Shown: in pieces, positions 1-5,234 of the stretch
Position numbering within the stretch: position 1 is the stretch's first letter
How the letters are laid out: every line of letters starts with the position of its first letter
DNA from: Halanaerobiales bacterium
GTDB lineage: Bacteria > Bacillota_F > Halanaerobiia > Halanaerobiales > DTU029
Assembly: GCA_016278415.1 (NCBI GenBank)
Contig: JADQBV010000286.1
Span: forward strand, 1-5,871
DNA length: 5,871 bases
Direction: 5' to 3'
The notes under the pieces: model-generated
Told to the model about the DNA's origin: nothing
The model's input: the letters and a program-made list of their open reading frames with translations, nothing else
Databases searched by the model: none
Program-made: the position numbers and the translations under genes

Positions 1-595
1 TGTGTCCAGCTATAGTCAAAAAGTCTACTCCCAGCTCATTTACCTTTGTCGGGATCTTACCTACTGATTGTGCAGCATCTGTATGGAGTAAAACTTCATG
101 CCTTTTACTAATCCTACTTATTTCTTCAATAGGCTGTATTATTCCAGTTTCATTATTAGCATGCATTATAGTTATTAAAATTGTTTGATCAGTTATAGCA
201 TTTTCAACATCCTCAGGAATTACCATTCCATATTTATCCACTGGTAGATATGTAATCTCATACCCTAGCTTTTCTAAAAACTTACAGGGATTTAAAACTG
301 CAGGATGTTCAATTTCTGAAGTTATAATATGATTACCCTTATTATGATAGGAATAAGCAGCACCTTTAATGACCATATTGTTTGATTCACTACCACCACT
401 TGTAAATATTATTTCTTTTGTTGTACAATTTAGTAGTGATGCCACCCTAGCTCTGGCTTCTTCTACGGCTTTTTTTGCTTTAATTCCTAGTTCGTGACTG
501 CTTGACGGATTGCCAAAGTTTTCAATCATTGTTTCCATTACTTCTGCTACTTCCTTAGCTATTGGAGTTGTCGCATTATAGTCAAGATATATCAT
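1..595 (-). CDS. Cysteine desulfurase (NifS/IscS family), N-terminal part, runs off the left edge
   Basis: This is a PLP-dependent enzyme that takes sulfur from L-cysteine as an enzyme-bound persulfide, for Fe-S clusters or thio-modifications. The 198 visible codons start MIYLDYNATTP, the classic opening of the family. Next come TSGGSESNN (65-73, PLP phosphate region), the EHPAV histidine (H97, stacks on PLP), HANNETG (145-151) and HTDAAQS (171-177, with the PLP-binding Asp173 and Gln176). The visible part ends TIAGH, and the next base starts what should be the PLP lysine codon. That lysine, the catalytic-cysteine loop and the C-terminus lie outside the window. The ATG follows an AAGGAGG site by 6 nt. 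The gene sits 33 nt after the CGGC gene and is probably its operon partner. Family assignment is very secure. Whether it is the housekeeping copy or a dedicated one cannot be told. Confidence 0.96.
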   Translation of the reverse strand, partial: MIYLDYNATTPIAKEVAEVMETMIENFGNPSSSHELGIKAKKAVEEARARVASLLNCTTKEIIFTSGGSESNNMVIKGAAYSYHNKGNHIITSEIEHPAVLNPCKFLEKLGYEITYLPVDKYGMVIPEDVENAITDQTILITIMHANNETGIIQPIEEISRISKRHEVLLHTDAAQSVGKIPTKVNELGVDFLTIAGH

Positions 596-628
596 AATTA
601 GCCTCCTTAATTATTATTCACTTACTTA

Positions 629-961
629 TCAATGTGTATAATCTATGATTTTTATTTTTTTACCTAGTTTTTTCGAAATTGCATCTTGCATTTCTTTAGC
701 ATGTGGACAGGGAAATCCAATTGGTGTACCTTTCTTAATACATGAAGCCAATGCAATAGTATCTGCACCTCTTTTTACCATTTCAGCAGCCCTAGTTACT
801 GCTTTTTTTCCCGGACAGCCACCACATGTATTTACACCAACTATTTCAATATCCTCTTCAACACCTTCAAAAGCAATTTTTTTCTGTGCCATAACTTTAA
901 AACAGGTAGTTGCTGGACACATATCCTCGGTCTGTAAACACCTTATTAATCCTACTTTCAT
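629..961 (-). CDS. CGGC-domain protein (small Cys-rich, putative metal-binding)
   Basis: A 110-residue soluble protein with seven cysteines: C8, C15, C20, C46, C49, C74 and C85. The name-giving NTCGGCPG motif spans about residues 44-51, and further cysteines sit in RCLQTEDMCPATTC (7-20), ASCIKKG and FPCPHA. This matches the CGGC domain family (PF08821 as I recall it), full length and with no signal peptide or membrane segment. The family is thought to bind metal, but no reaction is established that I know of. The ATG is preceded by an AGAGAGG-type site with about 9 nt spacing. The gene starts 42 nt after the ArsR stop and ends 33 nt before the cysteine desulfurase, so the three look like one transcript. 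A role in metal or sulfur handling is inferred from cysteine content and neighbours only. Confidence 0.88.
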   Translation of the reverse strand: MKVGLIRCLQTEDMCPATTCFKVMAQKKIAFEGVEEDIEIVGVNTCGGCPGKKAVTRAAEMVKRGADTIALASCIKKGTPIGFPCPHAKEMQDAISKKLGKKIKIIDYTH

Positions 962-1003
962 TATAGTATGCCTCTCTCTCTAAATATTCTGCCTTGATTT
1001 ATT

Positions 1004-1324
1004 TTAGATATCCTGTAATAAACTTAAGTCCTTTTTCATATTTTCTATCATTGCTTCCCTCATAATGGAACAGGCATTAATAATTTTCCTGTTAGCTATG
1101 CTATAATATATATTTTTACCCTCCCTACGGGTATTGACAATACCTTTTTTACGCATTATTGATAAATGCTGCGAAACATTTGTTTCCCTGATATTCATCT
1201 TATCGGCAATTTCTTCTACACACAATTCTTCCTGACCCAATAAAAACATAATCTCCAGTCTTTTAGGATTGGCCAATACTTTGCAAAACTCAGCATGATA
1301 TTTATATAATTGTTTTTCATCCAT
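1004..1324 (-). CDS. ArsR/SmtB-family repressor, first gene of the CGGC-cysteine desulfurase operon
   Basis: A dimeric winged-helix repressor. With the ATG at 1324 it has 106 residues starting MDEKQLYKYH. A GTG at 1348 would add eight residues, but no Shine-Dalgarno precedes it and it nearly abuts the leader palindrome. The ATG itself has only a weak purine stretch upstream. Visible parts are the CKVLANPKRLEI signature of the first helices (14-25), the recognition helix around NIRETNVSQHLSIMRKKG (44-61), the wing REGKNIYYS (67-75) and a C-terminal dimer helix. Cysteines are C14, C35 (ELCVEEI, at the position used by inducer-binding cysteines in ArsR proteins) and C85. There is no CxC. The two separated cysteines recall the dithiol arrangement of persulfide-sensing relatives such as SqrR/BigR, which would suit an operon with a cysteine desulfurase. 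That sensing role is inference; the family is certain. Confidence 0.93.
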   Translation of the reverse strand: MDEKQLYKYHAEFCKVLANPKRLEIMFLLGQEELCVEEIADKMNIRETNVSQHLSIMRKKGIVNTRREGKNIYYSIANRKIINACSIMREAMIENMKKDLSLLQDI

Positions 1325-1349
1325 GAAAAAACACCGTCCCTCTTTCACC

Positions 1350-1363
1350 TTCGAATATTTGAA
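1350..1363. promoter_or_regulatory. Probable ArsR operator in the leader (14-bp palindrome)
   Basis: The minus strand reads TTCAAATATTCGAA, with 6 of 7 base pairs symmetric. It extends upstream into CATATTCAAATA, which resembles the ATATTCAAATA half-sites of low-GC ArsR operators. It lies just downstream of the predicted transcription start and just before the regulator's gene. Binding there would make the regulator autoregulated. Assignment rests on position and symmetry. Confidence 0.5.
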
Positions 1364-1376
1364 TATGTTATGTAAA

Positions 1377-1405
1377 AATATATCATATTAACTCTATTTA
1401 GTCAA
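1377..1405 (-). promoter_or_regulatory. Sigma-A-type promoter for arsR-CGGC-cysteine desulfurase
   Basis: On the minus strand, TTGACT (1405-1400) is followed by a 17-bp spacer and TATATT (1382-1377). A TG at the extended -10 position adds strength. Transcription should begin near 1370. The -35 box starts 1 bp after the stop codon of the upstream ArsR gene, so the two ArsR genes need not share a transcript, although no terminator separates them. Confidence 0.75.
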
Positions 1406-1406
1406 C

Positions 1407-1709
1407 TTAATCTAAACTACAATCATCTATATGCTCTTTACAAGATTCATTAATAATATCCTCAATATCTCCAGCCACTTTTAGTAAATTCTCTTTCTTA
1501 ACCACATAATGAACATAATACCCTCTCTTCTCACCCATTACCAGGTCAGCCTCTCTCAATATTTTTAGGTGTTGAGAGACGGCAGATTCTGATATCTCTA
1601 GTTTCCTGGCCAGAGCCTTAACACAAAAATTATTATGCAAAAGGAGTTTTATAAGATTTAAGCGATTTTCATCCGCAATAGCCTTTAATTTTTTTGTTAA
1701 ATCATCCAT
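1407..1709 (-). CDS. ArsR/SmtB-family metal-responsive repressor, 100 aa
   Basis: A winged-helix repressor of normal length. It has an N-terminal IADENRLNLIKLLL helix (11-24), a helix-turn-helix with CVKALARKLEISESAVSQHLKILREADLV around residues 29-57 and a wing GEKRGYYVHYVV (59-70). The C-terminal helix ends in C90-x2-H93-x3-C97, a plausible metal site at the dimer edge; C29 is the only other cysteine. It lacks the CVC motif of the ArsR at 4851-5180, so it probably senses a different ligand. The ATG follows AGGTGA with close spacing. It lies about 285 bp downstream of the split permease pair with only an ABC-gene remnant between, and has its own promoter. It is a candidate regulator of the pair, but no shared operator proves this. 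Family certain, inducer unknown. Confidence 0.94.
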   Translation of the reverse strand: MDDLTKKLKAIADENRLNLIKLLLHNNFCVKALARKLEISESAVSQHLKILREADLVMGEKRGYYVHYVVKKENLLKVAGDIEDIINESCKEHIDDCSLD

Positions 1710-1732
1710 ATTATCACCTAATACTTTCTTTT

Positions 1733-1765
1733 AAAAGATAAGAAAATTGTATCATATAATCTTTT
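1733..1765. promoter_or_regulatory. Inverted repeat around the -10 box, possible autoregulatory operator
   Basis: The arms AAAAGAT (1733-1739) and ATCTTTT (1759-1765) are perfect inverted copies separated by 19 bp. They bracket the -10 hexamer of the downstream ArsR promoter. The arms are AT-rich and short, so chance is a real alternative. Confidence 0.35.
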
Positions 1766-1774
1766 TAAAATAAA
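1746..1774 (-). promoter_or_regulatory. Extended -10 promoter for the arsR gene at 1407-1709
   Basis: On the minus strand, TGATACAAT gives an extended -10 with hexamer TACAAT (1751-1746). The hexamer 17 bp upstream is only TTTATT (1774-1769), a poor -35, so recognition would rely on the extended -10. Its start site would leave a leader of about 30 nt. Confidence 0.5.
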
Positions 1775-1793
1775 CTTAAGCAATATCACCACT

Positions 1794-1931
1794 CTATTTT
1801 AAATACAATTCCTGATATAATCGATTATTTTCCATCAACTCCTGATGGGTACCGATTCCGCTTATATTACCTTTTTCAAGTACAGCTATTCTATCAGCCT
1901 TCTTTAAAACTGAAAAGCCGCGGGCAATCTA
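1794..1931 (-). pseudogene. Remnant of an ABC-transporter ATPase gene (C-terminal end only)
   Basis: A 44-codon open stretch reads IARGFSVLKKADRIAVLEKG, then NISGIGTHQELMENN, RLYQELYLK and a stop. This is the very end of an exporter-type (MsbA/LmrA-like) nucleotide-binding domain. Its normal form has IAHRLS followed by xxxADRIxVLxxGxIxExGTHxELLxxxGxYxxL. Here the switch histidine of IAHRLS has become Arg and the motif reads IARGFS. The stretch is closed upstream by an in-frame TAG (1931-1929), and nothing ABC-like continues above it towards 1994. Walker A, Walker B and the signature motif are absent. It therefore looks like the decayed tail of a deleted gene, lying between the split permease genes and the downstream ArsR. 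There is no start codon or ribosome site. Recognition of the family is firm; that it is dead is nearly certain. Confidence 0.85.
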
Positions 1932-1994
1932 ATAGCAGCCTAATATATCAAAATTAAAATCAATTGAATAAACTTTTAAGATATAATCTTATAC

Positions 1995-2519
1995 TTAAGA
2001 ACTTTTTTCTAAAATAAAATCTCTTTTATCTAAATATTTCCCCAACCAGATAGAGCTTAATATAATTAAGGGTAAAGAAGTAAATAATCTTATCATAGTA
2101 AACTTGATTCCCAAAAAGGATGATTCAAAAAGAGTCATTGGAATCCTTGTTAATGCTGCAGCACCAATATATGTAAAAACAATACTATACTTAGCCCCTT
2201 TCTGATAAAGAGAATATGCCACTGGAAAAGCTACATATGTTCCTCCCACAGTAGTACTTGCCAGTATTATTGCCATTAGAAAACCTTTAAACCCAGAATC
2301 TTTGCCAAAATGCTTTTCAATTGATTTCTTCTTAACCCATACTTCGAATAATCCAATTAATATAAATGCACATGGTAGGACCTTCAGCATACCAAAGGTA
2401 AATTCAGTAAAATTATCTTTTATTAATAATCCTGGCTCAAACCTAGTCAAATATGAAATTAATAAAAATCCTAAAAATATAGAAAATATAATTATATTCG
2501 ATCTATTTTTGCTGCTCAA
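1995..2519 (-). CDS. Half-size permease B of the ArsP/YraQ (DUF318) type
   Basis: A 174-residue inner-membrane protein with about five hydrophobic segments (roughly 9-24, 42-61, 79-103, 112-128, 140-160). The core ASTTVGGTYVAFPVAYSLYQKG (87-108) followed by a G-A-rich helix ending in TRIP matches one repeat of PF03773 permeases. Full members have two such repeats in about 330 residues, as in the gene at 3428-4423, so this is one half. It lacks the CSC motif of that protein and has a single cysteine (C50). The start is TTG, placed immediately after the TAG of half-size permease A with no gap. Its GGGGAGGT site lies inside the upstream gene, 7 nt before the TTG. The two are surely translationally coupled and probably form a heteromeric transporter. 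Substrate unknown; thiol-reactive metalloid or organometalloid export is the family-based guess. Confidence 0.88.
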   Translation of the reverse strand: MSSKNRSNIIIFSIFLGFLLISYLTRFEPGLLIKDNFTEFTFGMLKVLPCAFILIGLFEVWVKKKSIEKHFGKDSGFKGFLMAIILASTTVGGTYVAFPVAYSLYQKGAKYSIVFTYIGAAALTRIPMTLFESSFLGIKFTMIRLFTSLPLIILSSIWLGKYLDKRDFILEKSS

Positions 2520-3002
2520 CTAAATTACCTCCCCGTAGATAAGTCCAATAATCAAGGTTATAACTACTGCAATGATAAAACTTATTACATTTCTCAAGAT
2601 CGTAACTTTTGTTCCTAGGTATTCTTTTTCTACTGGATAGGTCAAGACCCCTACCAGCATTAATGTAGTTGTAAAGGCAGCTATATTCATATAACTAACA
2701 CCTTTTTCCAATAAAATACCACCTAGAGGGAAGGCTATGAATCCCGGCATCATAGTAATTGAACCAAATAAGAGACCAGCAAATAGTCCATATACTCCAG
2801 AACTTTCACCTAAATACTTAACAATAACTTCATCTGGAACAAAATATAGAATAAATGAAACCAGGATAAGCATCTTTAAAAATGCTGGTAAAATTTTAAT
2901 TATCTTCTTTAAAGCTATTTTTAGTGCTTTTTTTGTCTTATTAAAATTAAAGATTGAAGATGCAATTAATGCTACACCCGTAAATATGTATAAAATAGTC
3001 AT
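2520..3002 (-). CDS. Half-size permease A of the ArsP/YraQ (DUF318) type
   Basis: A 160-residue membrane protein with about five hydrophobic stretches (about 3-18, 37-56, 71-96, 105-122, 137-158) and a basic first loop (22-36). The central GSITMMPGFIAFPLGGILLEKG (80-101) is the counterpart of TPFCSCSSVPIFIGFIEAG in the full-length permease at 3428-4423. The proline and hydrophobic frame are kept, but both cysteines are absent; this protein has no cysteine at all. That argues that transport in this pair does not use a CxC thiolate site. The ATG follows AAAGGAG by about 7 nt. The gene starts 30 nt after the Cys/His-rich miniprotein frame and its stop abuts the TTG of permease B, so it is the middle cistron of a three-gene operon. 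Family assignment is good; substrate is not known. Confidence 0.88.
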   Translation of the reverse strand: MTILYIFTGVALIASSIFNFNKTKKALKIALKKIIKILPAFLKMLILVSFILYFVPDEVIVKYLGESSGVYGLFAGLLFGSITMMPGFIAFPLGGILLEKGVSYMNIAAFTTTLMLVGVLTYPVEKEYLGTKVTILRNVISFIIAVVITLIIGLIYGEVI

Positions 3003-3032
3003 ATAATTCTCCTTTCAAGAGGCCAAATATTC

Positions 3033-3152
3033 TTATTCTTCTTTACATGGATGTTTATTCTCATCACCATGACACTCTTCAATTTGTTCCGGACTACATT
3101 CTCCAAGTTAACTTTTAAGTTTCTCAGGATGTTGACATTCTTTTTCAGCCAT
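3033..3152 (-). pseudogene. Cys/His-rich miniprotein gene (39 codons) interrupted by an in-frame TAA
   Basis: From the ATG at 3152 the frame reads MAEKECQHPEKLKS, then TAA (3110-3108), then LGECSPEQIEECHGDENKH, PCKEE and a final TAA. The two parts are in the same frame. If read through they give 39 residues with four cysteines (6, 19, 27, 36) and three histidines (8, 28, 34) in a CxHP...C...CH...HPC pattern, clearly metal-ligand-like and highly charged. A GGGAGG site lies about 13 nt upstream, rather far. The frame sits directly behind a consensus promoter and 30 nt before permease A. It resembles short uncharacterised proteins I associate with such permeases, but I cannot verify that here. 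A one-base change (AAA to TAA) would explain the stop. It may be a fresh pseudogene, a sequencing error or a variant. UAA is not a selenocysteine or pyrrolysine codon, so recoding is unlikely. Confidence 0.7.
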
Positions 3153-3183
3153 TATGTAATTCAAACCTCCCTTCTGTTCTCTT

Positions 3184-3211
3184 ATTTAATTTAGTATTTG
3201 ATTAATTAAAT
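3184..3211. promoter_or_regulatory. Inverted repeat after the -10 box, probable operator of the split-permease operon
   Basis: The arms ATTTAATT (3184-3191) and AATTAAAT (3204-3211) are perfect inverted copies separated by 12 bp. They begin at the -10 hexamer and cover the expected transcription start, a position where a bound ArsR dimer would block RNA polymerase. The gap contains TCAAATA (minus strand), also found in the leader palindrome at 1350-1363. The arms are pure A/T, so evidence is moderate. Confidence 0.45.
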
Positions 3212-3237
3212 TATAATACTCTTATTCCATTTGTCAA
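3210..3237 (-). promoter_or_regulatory. Consensus sigma-A promoter of the miniprotein/split-permease operon
   Basis: On the minus strand, TTGACA (3237-3232) and TATAAT (3215-3210) are both perfect consensus hexamers separated by 16 bp. Transcription should start near 3203, about 50 nt before the miniprotein ATG. A promoter this strong usually needs repression, which fits the inverted repeat immediately downstream. Confidence 0.8.
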
Positions 3238-3323
3238 GAAAGAGAACCATTGTATACCAAATTTATAATAATAATTCTTCCATAAAAAGCCATGCAAATG
3301 CCATATACCATAGGCATATAGTA

Positions 3324-3360
3324 AAGGTGTTACTTCATTTTCATAATGAAGTAACACCTT
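3324..3360 (-). terminator. Perfect 16-bp hairpin after the permease operon, possible terminator
   Basis: Arms AAGGTGTTACTTCATT (3324-3339) and AATGAAGTAACACCTT (3345-3360) pair without mismatch around a 5-nt loop. The hairpin starts about 67 bp after the permease stop and lies before the promoter of the next operon, where a terminator is expected. On the minus strand the following bases are TACTATA, so the U-tract is poor, and the plus-strand side has none. It may be a weak intrinsic terminator, an RNA-stabilising 3' hairpin or a small palindromic element. Confidence 0.5.
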
Positions 3361-3427
3361 CTCACTCTTATTATTAAAGTATATATCCTTTTTTCTACCT
3401 AGAGGCTGTTTGTTTGTGTTATATATA

Positions 3428-4423
3428 TTACACAAGTGTGTGAGCTATAAGATTAAATAGATAACCAACTATAATAATCGCTACGCCTGTTATAGTTACA
3501 AATATAGCGATAAGTTTAGGTTTAATTACTTTTCTCAATAAAATCATTGCAGGTAATGATAAAGCAGTTGTAGCCATCATAAAAGATAAAGCAGTCCCAA
3601 TTCCAACACCCTTACTAATTAGAGCCTCGGCTATAGGTATCGTCCCAATTGCATTTGAATACAGCGGTATCCCAATTATTACACCAACAAAGACTGCCAA
3701 GGGATTATCCGGTCCAGCGTATTTAGCTAATACTGGAGCCGGTGCCCAACCGTGAATAACTGCTCCTATTCCAATACCAATTAATAAATAAATCCAGACA
3801 CGCCCGACTATTTCCTTTACATTTTCCCAAGCAAAATTAATTCTTTCTTCACGGGATAAGACTTCAACTTCACTATCTCCCATTTCAATCTGATATACAT
3901 ATTCTTCAACCTGATCCTCTAGGTTGAATACACCTATTAAAATTCCTCCTACTATACCAATTAACACCCCGGTCAAAACATAAATACCAGCAATTTTCCA
4001 GCCGAAAGCAGCCAGAAGAACAGCGAAAGCAGCTTCATTAACTATAGGTGAGGTTATTAAAAAGGAAAAGGTAACACCAAGGGGTATCCCGGCTTCTATA
4101 AAACCTATGAATATTGGTACAGAAGAGCAAGAACAAAAAGGTGTAACAATACCTAATAAAGAAGCCATAATATTCCCAGTTACTCCACTAAATCTTTCTA
4201 ATATTTTTTTTGTTCTTTCAGGTGGGAAATAACTTCTAATATAAGATATTCCAAAAATCATTATTCCCAACAGTATAATAATTTTAATTGTGTCATAAAG
4301 AAAAAAATGAATACTGGAGCCCAATCTTGTCATTATAGATATGCCAAAAAGTTTTTCTACTAATAATTCCATTAATTTATCTAGCCATACAAAAATATAT
4401 CTCACCTCCAAAGGATTCAACAC
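3428..4423 (-). CDS. Full-length permease of the ArsP/YraQ (DUF318, PF03773) family
   Basis: An inner-membrane transporter of up to 331 residues with about eight hydrophobic helices. It has two internal repeats. The first contains TPFCSCSSVPIFIGFIEAG (94-112) with C97 and C99, then FLITSPIVNEAAF; the second contains GIPLYSNAIGTIPIAEALISKG (251-272). A charged cytoplasmic loop (about 168-200) joins them. ArsP members export trivalent organoarsenicals, and the two-cysteine motif suits a thiophilic substrate, but the actual substrate is not shown. The gene follows an ArsR and a CxxC thioredoxin, a common arrangement for this family. The longest frame starts at a GTG (4423) that has no ribosome site. 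A perfect GGAGGTGA (4409-4402) lies inside it, 8 nt before codon 10, an ATT (4396). The true start is therefore uncertain: GTG, that ATT, or the ATG of codon 18. A hairpin follows the stop. Confidence 0.92.
   Translation of the reverse strand: MLNPLEVRYIFVWLDKLMELLVEKLFGISIMTRLGSSIHFFLYDTIKIIILLGIMIFGISYIRSYFPPERTKKILERFSGVTGNIMASLLGIVTPFCSCSSVPIFIGFIEAGIPLGVTFSFLITSPIVNEAAFAVLLAAFGWKIAGIYVLTGVLIGIVGGILIGVFNLEDQVEEYVYQIEMGDSEVEVLSREERINFAWENVKEIVGRVWIYLLIGIGIGAVIHGWAPAPVLAKYAGPDNPLAVFVGVIIGIPLYSNAIGTIPIAEALISKGVGIGTALSFMMATTALSLPAMILLRKVIKPKLIAIFVTITGVAIIIVGYLFNLIAHTLV
4402..4409 (-). promoter_or_regulatory. Shine-Dalgarno site inside the annotated permease start
   Basis: The minus strand reads GGAGGTGA, a near-perfect complement of the 16S 3' end. 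It lies downstream of the GTG at 4423 and is spaced 8 nt (from GGAGG) from an in-frame ATT at 4396. No in-frame ATG, GTG or TTG is correctly spaced from it. The ATG in GTATGG nearby is out of frame and stops after three codons. Confidence 0.6.
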
Positions 4424-4511
4424 TCTACGGCATTTAAGTAATTAAATAGAGTAATTTAGTTCTTTACTTTAGTTTTCTAATTAACCTTATTAATTATATC
4501 TACCATGTATT

Positions 4512-4745
4512 TTACTCAAACCAAGATTTGATATCTTTAGCAGATGGAACTTTCCCGCCAGATTTCTTTTCTCCATCAACAATTACTGCTGGTGTCATCA
4601 TTACACCACGGCTGATAATCTCATCTATATCTTCAACTTTTATAACTTCAGCATCTACACCTAAATTTTTTATTTCTTTTTTAATTAATTCTGTTGTTTT
4701 TTTACACTTAGCACATCCAGTTCCCAATACCTCAATTTTTTTCAT
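4512..4745 (-). CDS. Small thioredoxin-like redox protein (redox-active disulfide protein 2 type)
   Basis: A 77-residue cytoplasmic thioredoxin-fold protein of the thioredoxin_3 kind (PF13192, TIGR00412). It opens MKKIEVLGTGCAKC, giving the CxxC redox pair C11 and C14. It then has an amphipathic helix, a VEVIKVEDIDEI-like strand-helix region and MMTPAVIVDG (about 49-58), whose TP is the cis-proline loop facing the active site. There is no signal peptide. Length is normal for the family, which lacks the first strand-helix of classical thioredoxin. The ATG follows GGAGTGA by about 8-10 nt. It lies between an ArsR and a permease, so a likely job is to reduce or hand over a thiophilic metal(loid) to the exporter or regulator. 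This is inference; the fold is clear. Confidence 0.93.
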   Translation of the reverse strand: MKKIEVLGTGCAKCKKTTELIKKEIKNLGVDAEVIKVEDIDEIISRGVMMTPAVIVDGEKKSGGKVPSAKDIKSWFE

Positions 4746-4850
4746 AAGTAATTCACTCCTTTATATTTTGTAATTTTTCTCAAAATATTATCAAGTAATA
4801 ATTTTACCCCAATATTCAAACCAATTCAATTTTTACTATAAATTAAACAT

Positions 4851-5180
4851 TTAATCTCCGAATAATTGTTCCTGACGTTTCTCTAAATCAGCTTTTAAAA
4901 TATTATCAAGACATTGAAAAAAGCTATTAACACATGGTGTTCTTAGAAAATAGTTTACATTCAACCCATCTTTTTTAGAATCTATTATTCCTGCGTTTTT
5001 TAAGACAGCTAAATGCTTTGAAACAGAAGATTGACTTACATCTAAGAATTCTGTCAGTTCACAAACACAGCGGTCACCATCTTTTGATAAAATATCAATA
5101 ATCTCCAGTCGAGTGTCATGAGCTAAGGCCTTTGCAATATTGGCTCTTGCCTTATAAATGTCTTTGTTAATAACTTTCAC
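4851..5180 (-). CDS. ArsR-family repressor with Cys-Val-Cys inducer motif
   Basis: A winged-helix repressor of about 109 residues. It has ANIAKALAHDTRLEIIDIL (13-31), then DRCVCELTEFLDVSQSSVSKHLAVLKNAG (36-64) with C38 and C40 at the start of the helix-turn-helix, a short wing (KKDGLNVNYFLRT) and a C-terminal helix carrying C83 and C90. The CVC pair sits where E. coli-type ArsR proteins bind As(III)/Sb(III), so arsenite-class induction is the best guess. C83 or C90 could complete the site. It heads the operon with the thioredoxin-like protein and permease and should repress it through the palindrome at 5235-5260. The frame opens with GTG at 5180, but the AAGGGAG site touches that GTG. It is better spaced (8 nt) for codon 4, an ATT at 5171, giving INKDIYKARANI. 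The start is therefore uncertain by three residues. Confidence 0.94.
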   Translation of the reverse strand: MKVINKDIYKARANIAKALAHDTRLEIIDILSKDGDRCVCELTEFLDVSQSSVSKHLAVLKNAGIIDSKKDGLNVNYFLRTPCVNSFFQCLDNILKADLEKRQEQLFGD

Positions 5181-5234
5181 TCCCTTCTTTTAACATGTAA
5201 AATAGATCAACTTATAAATTTATATTTCTTTATT

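Noticed and set aside
645..983. Long plus-strand open frame opposite the CGGC gene
   Set aside because: It is antisense to a clearly recognisable CGGC protein, and its hydrophobic translation is an artefact of the complementary frame.
1995..2519. The two half-size permease genes as one full-length permease broken by a nonsense mutation
   Set aside because: TAG is followed directly by TTG with a perfectly spaced GGGGAGGT site, and each half has its own N-terminal segment and complete set of helices, so they look like designed separate cistrons.
2302..3006. Plus-strand open frames opposite the half-size permeases
   Set aside because: They are antisense shadows of membrane-protein genes with good ribosome sites on the minus strand; no plus-strand promoter or Shine-Dalgarno fits.
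3108..3110. In-frame TAA read as selenocysteine or pyrrolysine in the Cys/His miniprotein
   Set aside because: Selenocysteine uses UGA and pyrrolysine UAG. No SECIS-like hairpin follows, so mutation or sequence error is the simpler view.
3211..3435. A 74-codon minus-strand open frame (TTG start) between the full-length permease and the next promoter
   Set aside because: It starts inside the last codons of the permease, has no ribosome site, and spans the perfect hairpin and the consensus promoter. Its translation matches nothing I recognise, so it is most likely chance.
4528..4773. Plus-strand open frame opposite the thioredoxin-like gene
   Set aside because: The minus-strand product has an intact CxxC and cis-Pro thioredoxin motif, so the plus frame is a shadow.
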